13,836 nt of DNA from Oscillospiraceae bacterium (GTDB lineage Bacteria > Bacillota > Clostridia > Oscillospirales > Oscillospiraceae): the NCBI GenBank assembly GCA_016290695.1, contig JAEEUX010000037.1, forward strand, positions 1-13,836. Reading direction: 5' to 3'. The notes beneath the pieces are model-generated. The model made no database searches. It was not told where the DNA came from and saw only the letters and a list, made by a program, of their open reading frames with translations. A program made the translations under genes and the position numbers. This document shows positions 1 through 6,449 of this stretch, one piece after another (within the stretch, counting starts at the first letter, position 1; every line of letters begins with the position of its first letter).

Positions 1-1
1 G

Positions 2-607
2 ACGCCGGAGCAGGTGGGGCATATAAACACGTTTATCTCCTCGCAGCAGAACGCGCACAAGGAGTTTTACGGCTTCGGCGCGCTGCACCCGTTCATGACG
101 GGGCTTGAGGATGAGATCGAACGCATAAAGAGACTCGGACTTCACGGAATTAAGCTTCATGCCGATTTCCAGCGTTTTTACATTGACTCCCCCGAAGCTT
201 ACGCGCTTTATGAAATGGTGGGGGACTCGCTGCCCATCCTGTTTCATGTGGGGGACGACAGATATGATTATTCCCGCCCGTCAAAGCTTGCGAAGGTGGC
301 GGACGATTTTCCGAAGCTGCGTATTATCGCGGCGCACCTCGGCGGCTTCAGAAAATGGGACGAAGCATGGGATTATTTAAAAAAGCCGGGCATAAAATAT
401 GATGTATCGAGCACGATGCCCGTTGCGAGCATTGAGCGGACGCGCCGCCAGATATATCACATGGGTGTAGAAAACTGCTTTTTCGGGACGGATTACCCCC
501 TCTGGAATTATGGAGAAGCGCTCGCACGCTTTATGAGCCTAAAGCTTCCGTATGAGGACTGCAAGGCTATATTTGCCGATAATTTCAGGAAATTCATGAG
601 CTTTTAA
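2..607 (+). CDS. Amidohydrolase family protein (amidohydrolase-2 type), 5' end cut by window
   Basis: This is the C-terminal 201 residues of a TIM-barrel metal-dependent hydrolase of the amidohydrolase-2 (Pfam Amidohydro_2) group; the gene enters from outside the window. The frame is open from base 2. The GTG at 14 is probably an internal valine, because no ribosome binding site precedes it and family members need more sequence upstream. Barrel-strand motifs are visible: GIKLH (Lys at about base 152), LFHVG (His at 245), AAHLGG (His at 335) and FGTDYP (catalytic-type Asp at 491). The ending ADNFRKF is the usual short C-terminal helix of the family. Members hydrolyse or decarboxylate small organic acids and amides; the substrate cannot be read from this fragment. 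It lies 40 nt before the flippase gene and may share its transcript. The family call is firm; the activity is unknown. Confidence 0.85.
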   Translation, partial: TPEQVGHINTFISSQQNAHKEFYGFGALHPFMTGLEDEIERIKRLGLHGIKLHADFQRFYIDSPEAYALYEMVGDSLPILFHVGDDRYDYSRPSKLAKVADDFPKLRIIAAHLGGFRKWDEAWDYLKKPGIKYDVSSTMPVASIERTRRQIYHMGVENCFFGTDYPLWNYGEALARFMSLKLPYEDCKAIFADNFRKFMSF

Positions 608-647
608 CCGCATAAATGCAGCTTCCGGCAGGAAAGGGAACCGTTAT

Positions 648-2270
648 ATGTCAGAACAGAAAAAACAAAGCTTTGTGCAGGGGGCAGCGCTCCTTGCCGC
701 CGCCGTATTTATCGTTAAAATTCTCGGCGCGCTTTATAAAATACCGCTCGGAAACATCCTCGGAGATGAGGGAACGGCGCATTTTGCCGTTGCGTACAAC
801 ATCTATTCGTTGCTGCTCACGCTTTCCACGGCGGGGCTTCCCGTGGCGCTTTCAAGAATGATAAGCGCCTCGAACGCCCTCGGAAAAATGAATCAGGTCA
901 AGCGCACCTTTAATGTCGCAAGAGTAACTTTCCTCGTCTTTGGCATGGTGGGGACGCTTATTATGGTTCTATTTCCCACTAAGCTCGCTGTTATGATGGA
1001 TGACCCGGAGGCTTCGCAGAGCATTCTCGTGCTCGGCCCCGCGGTCGTGCTCGTGTGCCTCATGTCGTCCTACAGAGGTTATACTCAGGGCCTTTCCGAC
1101 ATGCTGCCCACCTCTGTTTCACAGGTGCTTGAAGTCCTGTGCAAGCTCGTTTTCGGGCTTTCTCTTGCGTGGCTCTTACTTAAAAAGGGGCTCGGGCTGC
1201 CCGTTTCATCTGCCGGGGCTATAGCGGGCGTTACTATCGGCTCGCTCGTGGCGCTTATTTATATCATCATATATAAGCTCAGACTCGACGCGAAGATATC
1301 GAAAACCTCCGCGCTTCCGGACGTCCCCGCCTCGCACGGAAGCACCTTCGGCCAGCTTATAAAGATAGGCATTCCCGTAACGATAGGCTCTGCGGTTATA
1401 AACATAATCGCGCTTATTGATACGAAGCTCATACTAAACAGACTCCAGTTTGGCGCAGGTTTTTCTTTTGAGCAGTCAAAGATACTCTACGGCGTGTATT
1501 TTAAGGTGCAGACGCTATTTAACCTGCCTTCCGCTTTCATAGTCCCGCTGACGATAAGCGTTATCCCTGCCATTTCCGCCTATATCGCGCAGAAGAAATA
1601 CTCCGAAGCCTCCAACGTAACGGGTGCGGCAGTCAAGCTTTGCGTGCTTCTCGGACTTCCGGCCGGTATAGGCATGTCGGTTTTGTGTTATCCTATTATG
1701 AAGGTAATCTACCCCGGAAGTAACGCCGAGGGACCGACACTGCTCGCCATCCTTGGCATAGCTTCGTTTTTCGTCTGTCTCACGATGATAACCAACGCCA
1801 TGCTCCAGGCTTATGGCCATGAACGTCTTCCGGTATATACGATGCCGATAGGCGGTCTGGTGAAAATAGCGCTCAACTGGTTCCTCATAGCTGATCCCAC
1901 AATTGGCGTGGAGGGCGCGGCGATAAGCAGCCTTGCCTGTTACTTCGTGATAAGCGCCATCAACTTCGTCTTTATCTGCGTGAAGATACCGGAAAGACCG
2001 AATTTCTTCAAAATATTCTTTAAGCCCACGGTTGCGAGCGTGCTTATGGGCGCAGTCGCTTACGCGGCATATAAGCTTATTATAATGGCTTTCGGTTTTG
2101 CGGGAATGGACGTCTCGGGGCGTATCGTGCTATGCGCTGCAATGGGAGGCTCTATCGTTTTAGCCTGTGTTGCATACCTGATTTTTATTATTCTTTTCAA
2201 GGCGATAAGCAAGGAGGAACTCGAAATGGTGCCGAAGGGCGATAAAATAGGAAAAATCCTTAGAATATAA
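648..2270 (+). CDS. SpoVB/MurJ-like lipid-linked oligosaccharide flippase (polysaccharide biosynthesis protein)
   Basis: This 540-residue integral membrane protein belongs to the MOP superfamily, in the SpoVB/YtgP/YabM branch. These proteins flip undecaprenyl-linked precursors (lipid II or other wall or capsule oligosaccharides) across the cytoplasmic membrane. Family marks are the N-terminal GALYKIPLGNILGDEG (about residues 27-42), TAGLPVALSRMIS (about 61-73) and YRGYTQGLSDMLPTSVSQ (about 125-142). The C-terminus is a short KGDKIGK tail. Hydrophobic segments spread over the whole length fit the usual 14 helices. The ATG at 648 follows GGAAAGGGAA. Its position upstream of hup and rqcP matches yabM of Bacillus and the spoVB-like gene of clostridial clusters. 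That supports this subfamily, but sequence alone does not separate a peptidoglycan role from a sporulation or capsule role. Confidence 0.88.
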   Translation: MSEQKKQSFVQGAALLAAAVFIVKILGALYKIPLGNILGDEGTAHFAVAYNIYSLLLTLSTAGLPVALSRMISASNALGKMNQVKRTFNVARVTFLVFGMVGTLIMVLFPTKLAVMMDDPEASQSILVLGPAVVLVCLMSSYRGYTQGLSDMLPTSVSQVLEVLCKLVFGLSLAWLLLKKGLGLPVSSAGAIAGVTIGSLVALIYIIIYKLRLDAKISKTSALPDVPASHGSTFGQLIKIGIPVTIGSAVINIIALIDTKLILNRLQFGAGFSFEQSKILYGVYFKVQTLFNLPSAFIVPLTISVIPAISAYIAQKKYSEASNVTGAAVKLCVLLGLPAGIGMSVLCYPIMKVIYPGSNAEGPTLLAILGIASFFVCLTMITNAMLQAYGHERLPVYTMPIGGLVKIALNWFLIADPTIGVEGAAISSLACYFVISAINFVFICVKIPERPNFFKIFFKPTVASVLMGAVAYAAYKLIIMAFGFAGMDVSGRIVLCAAMGGSIVLACVAYLIFIILFKAISKEELEMVPKGDKIGKILRI

Positions 2271-2301
2271 TAAAAAATAATATAAAAACGGCTAAAAAAG
2301 C

Positions 2302-2330
2302 TTGCAGTATACCGATTAATATGGTAAATT
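2302..2330 (+). promoter_or_regulatory. Predicted extended -10 promoter of hup
   Basis: TTGCAG (2302-2307) and TAAATT (2325-2330) are 17 bp apart, with a TG one base upstream of the -10 (an extended -10 element). The region 2271-2350 is AT-rich and separates the flippase from hup. The -35 is a weak match (3 of 6), so the call rests on spacing, the extended -10 and the position before a gene that is normally expressed strongly. Confidence 0.45.
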
Positions 2331-2408
2331 ATACGATGTAGATTAGATAACGAGATTTTACAAAATCTTGAATTTTATTACCCACACTTTTATCGGGAGG
2401 AAAAACTA

Positions 2409-2684
2409 ATGAACAAAACAGAACTTATTAATGCCGTTGCGGCGAAGACTGAGATTTCCAAGAAGGATACCGACAAGGTAATTACTGCTCTGCTTGATAC
2501 TATTGCTGAGACTATTAAGGGCGGAGATAAGGTTTCTCTCGTTGGCTTCGGCGTTTTTGATGTAAAGGAAAGAGGCGCAAGAGTCGGTCATAATCCCAGA
2601 ACCAAGGAAGCCATCAATATTCCTGCCTCCAAGGTTCCGCAGTTCAAGGCTGGTAAGGCTCTTAAGGACGCTGTCGCGAAGTAA
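2409..2684 (+). CDS. hup: HU family DNA-binding protein
   Basis: This is a 91-residue HU/IHF-family nucleoid protein that binds and bends DNA as a dimer. It has the full length and layout of HU: two N-terminal helices (MNKTELINAVAAKTEISKKD onward), then the signature VGFGVFDVKERGARVGHNPR (residues 45-64). That signature ends in the DNA-intercalating proline of the beta-arm (NPRTKE). The conserved C-terminal helix is VPQFKAGKALKDAV. The ATG at 2409 is preceded by a strong GGGAGG (2395-2400). GCT/GTT/AAG-rich codon use, more uniform than in neighbouring genes, fits high expression. It lies between the flippase and rqcP, as in other Bacillota, and has its own likely promoter and downstream terminators. 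Confidence 0.97.
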   Translation: MNKTELINAVAAKTEISKKDTDKVITALLDTIAETIKGGDKVSLVGFGVFDVKERGARVGHNPRTKEAINIPASKVPQFKAGKALKDAVAK

Positions 2685-2688
2685 TTTA

Positions 2689-2740
2689 GGCATATACGTC
2701 CGGCTTTATTCAGTTGGATATATTGCATGTTGTTTTTTTT
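2689..2740 (+). terminator. Possible imperfect terminator after hup
   Basis: Directly after the hup stop, an interrupted stem pairs GCATATA and TCC with GGATATA and TGC, with a bulge on each side. Six bases later a run of eight T follows (2733-2740). The bulged stem makes this a weak call; a stronger hairpin follows at 2794. Confidence 0.35.
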
Positions 2741-2793
2741 CGGCGGTGCTTAAGTCATCGTGCTGTTCTTGCGGAAATTACACAGTTACTTTA

Positions 2794-2830
2794 AAGCGCT
2801 GCCCGATAACCGGGCGGCGCTTATTTATTC
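2794..2830 (+). terminator. Stem-loop terminator between hup and rqcP
   Basis: A 12-bp stem pairs AAGCGCTGCCCG (2794-2805) with CGGGCGGCGCTT (2811-2822), with one G-T wobble and the loop ATAAC. The T-rich tail ATTTATTC follows. It probably ends or attenuates the hup transcript before rqcP. The tail is not a pure T run, so termination may be partial. Confidence 0.65.
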
Positions 2831-2871
2831 CGGCGGTGCTGAATGTATCGCCGAGCTGAAAGCGTGGTATA

Positions 2872-3114
2872 ATGAGACTTGACAAGTATTTGAAGGTGTC
2901 CCGCCTTATAAAGCGCAGAACCGTCGCCAACGAAGCCTGCGATAACGAACGGGTGTCCGTGAACGGTAAGCCAGCGCGTGCCTCCTATGAGGTGAAGCTC
3001 GGGGACATTATCGAGATTAAATTCGGACAGAAGACCGTCAAGGTCGAGGTGACGGAGATAAATGAGCATACCGCCAAAGCTGATGCTCCCGCCATGTATA
3101 AGGAGCTCATCTGA
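2872..3114 (+). CDS. rqcP: S4-domain RNA-binding protein RqcP (YabO)
   Basis: This 80-residue protein is almost entirely one S4 RNA-binding domain, beginning MRLDKYLKVSRLIKRRT, then a VSVNGKPARASYEVKLGD turn, and FGQKTVKVEV. It resembles Bacillus subtilis YabO/RqcP along its whole length (about 86 residues there). In the studied homologue, RqcP binds stalled 50S subunits with RqcH and helps alanine tailing of trapped nascent chains in ribosome quality control. The start is fixed by the conserved MRLDK, but no good Shine-Dalgarno precedes it. An extended -10-like TGGTATAAT overlaps the start codon, which may be chance. It sits 21 nt before the permease gene and probably shares a transcript with it. 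The usual downstream partners yabP, yabQ and divIC are missing. Confidence 0.92.
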   Translation: MRLDKYLKVSRLIKRRTVANEACDNERVSVNGKPARASYEVKLGDIIEIKFGQKTVKVEVTEINEHTAKADAPAMYKELI

Positions 3115-3135
3115 TTTATTAAAAGAGGGAAGCAA

Positions 3136-4440
3136 ATGAAATTTAAATGGGATAAGCGCTATGTATATTTTGGCCTTACGGCCTTCGGCGTGATAGCCGC
3201 GAGTATTCTTTTCTTCCTTATTATCAGCAAATGGACATCGGTGCTTTCCACGATAAGCGACATCGGGCGGATTATGAGTCCTATAATCATAGGCTTCGTT
3301 GTTGCGTATATTCTTAACCCCGGCATGCGCTTCTTCGAGAAAACCTTCTTTACACCGCTCGGAAAAAAGCTTTTCCCGACGGGCTCAAAAAGGATTAAAA
3401 CCTTCTCGCGTGTGATGGGCATGATAGCCATGTTCACGATACTCATTGCAATAATCGCGGGCTTGATAATGCTCGTAATCCCGCAGCTGTATTCAAGCGT
3501 TGAGAAGATAGTTGATAATATCGACAGCTATATTTCCGTCGTTCGCGGCTGGACGGACAGATTATTCAAGGAAAATTCAGACGTTGAGTCAACGGTCCTG
3601 GATTTCGTCAGCAAGCTTCTTAATTACGCCGCTGATTGGCTGCAAACCGGAGTCATGGAAAGAATTGACACTATAATCATAAACCTCACAAGCGGCATAA
3701 AATCCGTTCTCATGGCGATACTGCATTTTATTATTGGCCTTATCGTCGCCGTATATGTGCTGTACGGCAAGGAACGCTTCAATTCACAAGCGAAGAAGTT
3801 TATTTACAGCGTCTTCACGCCCAAGGCGGCGAATTCCATCATGTCCGTTTCGAGGAAAACTGATGAAATGTTTGCCGGCTTCTTTATTGGCAAGATAGTA
3901 GACTCAATCATAATCGGCCTTATCTGTGCTGTTTTCACGACTATCGTGGGCATACCATATGCCCCGCTCGTCAGCGTTATAGTAGGTATTACGAACATTA
4001 TTCCGTTCTTCGGGCCGTATATCGGGGCGGTGCCCTGTGCCTTTATCATTCTTCTTGAAAGCCCGCTGGACTGCCTGATTTTCGTTATCTTCATCATCGT
4101 CCTTCAGGGCTTCGATGGAAACGTCCTTGGCCCGAAAATTCTCGGCGACAAGACAAATCTTTCGAGTTTTTGGGTCGTCTTCGCTATCCTTGTCGGCGGC
4201 GGTATCTTCGGCTTCGGCGGCATGATTTGCGGTGTCCCGGTTGTCGCAGTGATATTCTATTTTTGCCAGCGCTGGATAAAGAGAAGCCTCGAAAAACGCG
4301 GCCTCCCGACGGATGAGGAATCCTATCTTCGGCTTGATGGAGTCGATGAGGATTTGAATATCCCAATGTACAAATCCGAGAGCGCTGAGCGGCAGATGAA
4401 AAAGATCGTAAACGTCCAGAGAAAAAGCGACAAGAAATAA
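3136..4440 (+). CDS. AI-2E family transporter (PerM/YdbI-type permease)
   Basis: This is a 434-residue polytopic membrane protein of the AI-2E/PerM family. Hydrophobic segments are visible at about residues 10-31, 45-61, 95-117 and 188-210, with several more from 249 to 376. A soluble, helix-rich stretch lies at about 120-185. The family core is clear: FFIGKIVDSIIIGLIC (249-264), GITNIIPFFGPYIGAVP (284-300), and LGPKILGDKTNLSSFW followed by GFGGMICGVPVV (331-370). The tail after 380 is charged and cytosolic. Family members have been linked to autoinducer-2 export, Na+/H+ exchange or other efflux, so the substrate is open. The ATG at 3136 follows GAGGGA with good spacing, 21 nt after the rqcP stop. 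The gene ends in a hairpin that can act on both strands. Confidence 0.9.
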   Translation: MKFKWDKRYVYFGLTAFGVIAASILFFLIISKWTSVLSTISDIGRIMSPIIIGFVVAYILNPGMRFFEKTFFTPLGKKLFPTGSKRIKTFSRVMGMIAMFTILIAIIAGLIMLVIPQLYSSVEKIVDNIDSYISVVRGWTDRLFKENSDVESTVLDFVSKLLNYAADWLQTGVMERIDTIIINLTSGIKSVLMAILHFIIGLIVAVYVLYGKERFNSQAKKFIYSVFTPKAANSIMSVSRKTDEMFAGFFIGKIVDSIIIGLICAVFTTIVGIPYAPLVSVIVGITNIIPFFGPYIGAVPCAFIILLESPLDCLIFVIFIIVLQGFDGNVLGPKILGDKTNLSSFWVVFAILVGGGIFGFGGMICGVPVVAVIFYFCQRWIKRSLEKRGLPTDEESYLRLDGVDEDLNIPMYKSESAERQMKKIVNVQRKSDKK

Positions 4441-4479
4441 AAAACGCGCAGGCTCGCTGTGAAATGAACCTGCGCGTTT
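4439..4479. terminator. Bidirectional terminator between AI-2E permease and EIIC-like gene
   Basis: A perfect 11-bp inverted repeat, AAACGCGCAGG (4442-4452) with CCTGCGCGTTT (4469-4479), has a 16-nt loop. Six A (4439-4444) flank it on the left, giving a T6 tail after the stem on the minus strand; on the plus strand the tail is only TTTCTGT. It therefore suits the converging minus-strand transcript better and also closes the plus-strand permease gene. Confidence 0.75.
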
Positions 4480-4600
4480 CTGTATGAAGTTGTTGACGGG
4501 GGCGTTTTCCCCAATCAGATTAAAACTAATATTATTTATGATCAGAATATCTATGCGGAAGGCTTTGAGGCATGTTTCGTTGAGCCTGATGAAGATCCTG

Positions 4601-4637
4601 TTTTGTGCCAGGAAAAGCCATCTTGCCTGGCACAAAA
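4601..4637. repeat. Perfect 12-bp inverted repeat in the 3' untranslated region of the EIIC-like gene
   Basis: TTTTGTGCCAGG (4601-4612) and CCTGGCACAAAA (4626-4637) pair perfectly around a 13-nt loop. Reading either strand, the stem starts with T and ends with A, so it lacks the 3' T run of an intrinsic terminator. It lies in the 242-base gap 4441-4682, which holds no convincing gene. Given the terminator at 4439-4479, this hairpin would be transcribed as part of the minus-strand EIIC-like mRNA. Confidence 0.6.
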
Positions 4638-4682
4638 ACCTTCTCGCGTTTTTTCCTTTTTGCTGGATATTAGTATAAAGGC

Positions 4683-5771
4683 TCATAGCTTGAGGTCATT
4701 TTCTTTTATCCATCCGATTTTTCTGAGAGCGAGGCAGAAGGCGGTACTCAGAACGGCGGGGAGGACAAAGCAGATGATTATTAAGCCTATCCAGTCCATT
4801 GCAGTGATAGAGGTCTTTAAACCCGCCTCAACGTCCGCGACCCAGCCGGTGTAAATGCCTATCTGACCGCAGAAACCGCAGGTCCCCATGCCGGAGTTTA
4901 CGGCTGCACCGTTCATTTGCAGCTTGAAAATGCAGGTGGCTATGGGCCCGGTTATGGCCGAAGCGAGCGTAGGGGGCAGCCATATGCGCGGATTCTTCAC
5001 GATGTTGCCCATCTGAAGCATGCTCGTTCCGATGCCCTGCGAAACGAGCCCGCCCCAGCGGTTTTCGCGGAAGCTCATTACGGCAAAGCCTATCATCTGC
5101 GCGCAGCAGCCGGCAACCGCCGCGCCGCCTGCTAAGCCCGTCAGGCCGAAGGCCGCGCAGATAGCGGCGGAGGAAATCGGCAGCGTGAGCGCTACGCCGA
5201 CGACCACAGAAACGATTATGCCCATCAGCAGCGGCTGAAGCTCCGTTGCCCACATGATGAGGTTTCCGACCCAGCTTGCCGCCTTGCCTATGGGAGCGGC
5301 AATGAGATAAGCGACGCCGACGCCGATTATAACGGTAACTATCGGCGTTACAAGTATGTCTATCTTCGTTTCCTTCGATACAAGTTTACCGAACTCAGAG
5401 GCTATTGTTGCCACGACGAAAACGGCAAGCGGGCCGCCTGCGCCGCCGAGAAGATTCGTCGCAAATCCGACGGGAATAAGCGAAAACAGAACGAGCGGCG
5501 GTGCCTTCAGCGCGTGACCTATCGCGACTGCCATCGCCGGACCGACCATCGCGGAGGCGAGACCGCCGATAGTGTAGTCAACGCCGTTCGCTGAGACGAT
5601 GACCGCTTTCAGAAAGCCTATATGGAGCTGCGTTCCGAGCGTGTTGAGTATAGTTCCGACAAGGAGACTGCAAAAAAGGCCCTGCGCCATCGCGCCCAGC
5701 GCCTCGACGCCGTACCTTTTGCCAGAGAAAACTATGTCCTTTTTAGCGAGAAAGGCAAGTAGCTTCTTCAT
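4683..5771 (-). CDS. PTS EIIC-like permease, candidate niacin transporter
   Basis: This 362-residue membrane protein belongs to the stand-alone PTS EIIC family (Pfam PTS_EIIC_2 type). Family features are KRYGVEALGAMAQGLF (18-33), a Gly/Ala-rich transmembrane core, TLPISSAAIC (196-205), SQGIGTSMLQMGNIVKNP (244-261) and NSGMGTCGFCGQIG (292-305). No EIIA or EIIB domain is fused or adjacent, so phosphorylation-coupled sugar uptake is not evident. The ATG at 5771 follows AGGATGG on the minus strand. The gene has its own promoter with an inverted repeat at the start site that fits a NiaR operator, and niaR and pncB lie directly upstream on the same strand. Family membership is seen in the sequence. 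Transport of nicotinate, nicotinamide or a related pyridine is inference from regulation and context. A sugar or another small molecule remains possible. Confidence 0.85.
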   Translation of the reverse strand: MKKLLAFLAKKDIVFSGKRYGVEALGAMAQGLFCSLLVGTILNTLGTQLHIGFLKAVIVSANGVDYTIGGLASAMVGPAMAVAIGHALKAPPLVLFSLIPVGFATNLLGGAGGPLAVFVVATIASEFGKLVSKETKIDILVTPIVTVIIGVGVAYLIAAPIGKAASWVGNLIMWATELQPLLMGIIVSVVVGVALTLPISSAAICAAFGLTGLAGGAAVAGCCAQMIGFAVMSFRENRWGGLVSQGIGTSMLQMGNIVKNPRIWLPPTLASAITGPIATCIFKLQMNGAAVNSGMGTCGFCGQIGIYTGWVADVEAGLKTSITAMDWIGLIIICFVLPAVLSTAFCLALRKIGWIKENDLKL

Positions 5772-5794
5772 CCTGATATACCATCCTATAGTTA

Positions 5795-5820
5795 TTTACA
5801 GGTGTCAAGACATCTGTAAA
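5795..5820. promoter_or_regulatory. Predicted NiaR operator (26-bp inverted repeat)
   Basis: The half-sites TTTACAGGTGTC (5795-5806) and GACATCTGTAAA (5809-5820) are inverted repeats around a 2-base centre, with one mismatched pair in 12. From the -10 position, the transcription start of the EIIC-like gene falls near 5818, so the repeat covers about +1 to +24, a classic repressor position. The GTGTC/GACA-type palindrome matches what I recall of NiaR (YrxA) sites, and niaR is the next gene upstream. Assignment to NiaR is inference; the palindrome itself is plain. Confidence 0.8.
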
Positions 5821-5824
5821 ACTT

Positions 5825-5852
5825 ATTATACTGAATGCGTTCAGATTGTCAA
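5825..5852 (-). promoter_or_regulatory. Consensus promoter of the EIIC-like gene
   Basis: On the minus strand, TTGACA (5847-5852) and TATAAT (5825-5830) are both exact, with a 16-bp spacer. The start would lie near 5818, inside the inverted repeat at 5795-5820, leaving a leader of about 47 nt. The strength of this promoter fits a gene whose control is mainly by repression. The spacer holds a small inverted repeat, CTGAA and TTCAG (5831-5844). Confidence 0.85.
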
Positions 5853-5884
5853 GCAGTTTTTTGATACAGGAGAGATTATTACGC

Positions 5885-5910
5885 AAAAAAGGGACGGCGA
5901 AAGCCGTCCC
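5885..5910 (-). terminator. Intrinsic terminator of the pncB-niaR operon
   Basis: On the minus strand, a perfect 8-bp stem of GGGACGGC and GCCGTCCC (5891-5898 with 5903-5910) with a TTTC loop is followed directly by six T (5885-5890). It lies 8 nt after the niaR stop and separates the operon from the promoter of the EIIC-like gene. Confidence 0.9.
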
Positions 5911-5918
5911 AAAATTGT

Positions 5919-6449
5919 TTAATCCTGCTTATATAGAATACCCTGTGCCTCCAGCGCGCTCACAACTCGCGCATATGCCGCTTCATCCGGGCAGACAATG
6001 CTGTGAAGGTGAATCCCGCCTGTGAGGGTGGATAGGGGAGGGGCGTCCTCGGTTTCGAGCTTTAGAATAAACTGGTCAACGTCAAAGCGGGAGCTAAGGT
6101 CGAGCCTGCCGATTATCTGCCCGTAAACCGGATGTTCCACGATAACGTCCGATACCGTGCAGCCGTTGTCAACGATTGAATAGAGCTCGGTTTTCATGTC
6201 GGCGTTATCATGTGTGCATACAATTGTTTTCGTGATGCCGGGACGAGAAGAGGCTATGTAGTAGCCGCTCGGCGTCGCGACGATAGACTCGCCGGAAGCG
6301 CGAAGAAGCGCAATGTCGCCGACGATTACCTGGCGGCTCACGCCGAAATCCGCGGCAAGGGCCGTCGCGCTGATGGGATGCTCGGAGGCTGCGAGCGTCT
6401 CCATAATGCTTATCCTGCGCCTTGTGGCGCTCTGTTGACGCTTAGCCAT
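5919..6449 (-). CDS. niaR: NiaR family niacin-responsive transcriptional repressor (HTH + 3H domain)
   Basis: This 176-residue repressor is close in length to B. subtilis NiaR/YrxA. An N-terminal winged-helix segment (about 10-66) has the helix-turn-helix ISATALAADFGVSRQVIVGD (26-45). A C-terminal 3H domain (about 71-172) shows the conserved histidines CTH (His80), VEHPVYG (His106) and GGIHLHS (His147, His149). With Glu88 these resemble the metal site of the Thermotoga homologue. In characterised members, nicotinate binding promotes repression of NAD-synthesis or niacin-uptake genes. I chose the ATG at 6449 over a longer frame reaching 6500, because MAKRQQS-TRRR-IM matches family N-termini and the longer start lies deep in pncB. 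The start overlaps the pncB stop by 8 nt with no strong ribosome binding site, which suggests translational coupling. A probable target operator lies just downstream at 5795-5820. Confidence 0.93.
   Translation of the reverse strand: MAKRQQSATRRRISIMETLAASEHPISATALAADFGVSRQVIVGDIALLRASGESIVATPSGYYIASSRPGITKTIVCTHDNADMKTELYSIVDNGCTVSDVIVEHPVYGQIIGRLDLSSRFDVDQFILKLETEDAPPLSTLTGGIHLHSIVCPDEAAYARVVSALEAQGILYKQD

Noticed and set aside
4484..4678. Possible 64-codon gene in the gap after the AI-2E permease
   Set aside because: The translation is of random appearance, it spans the perfect inverted repeat, and no ribosome binding site fits.
3904..4686. 260-codon minus-strand frame
   Set aside because: It runs antisense through the AI-2E permease and across a terminator, with no family features.
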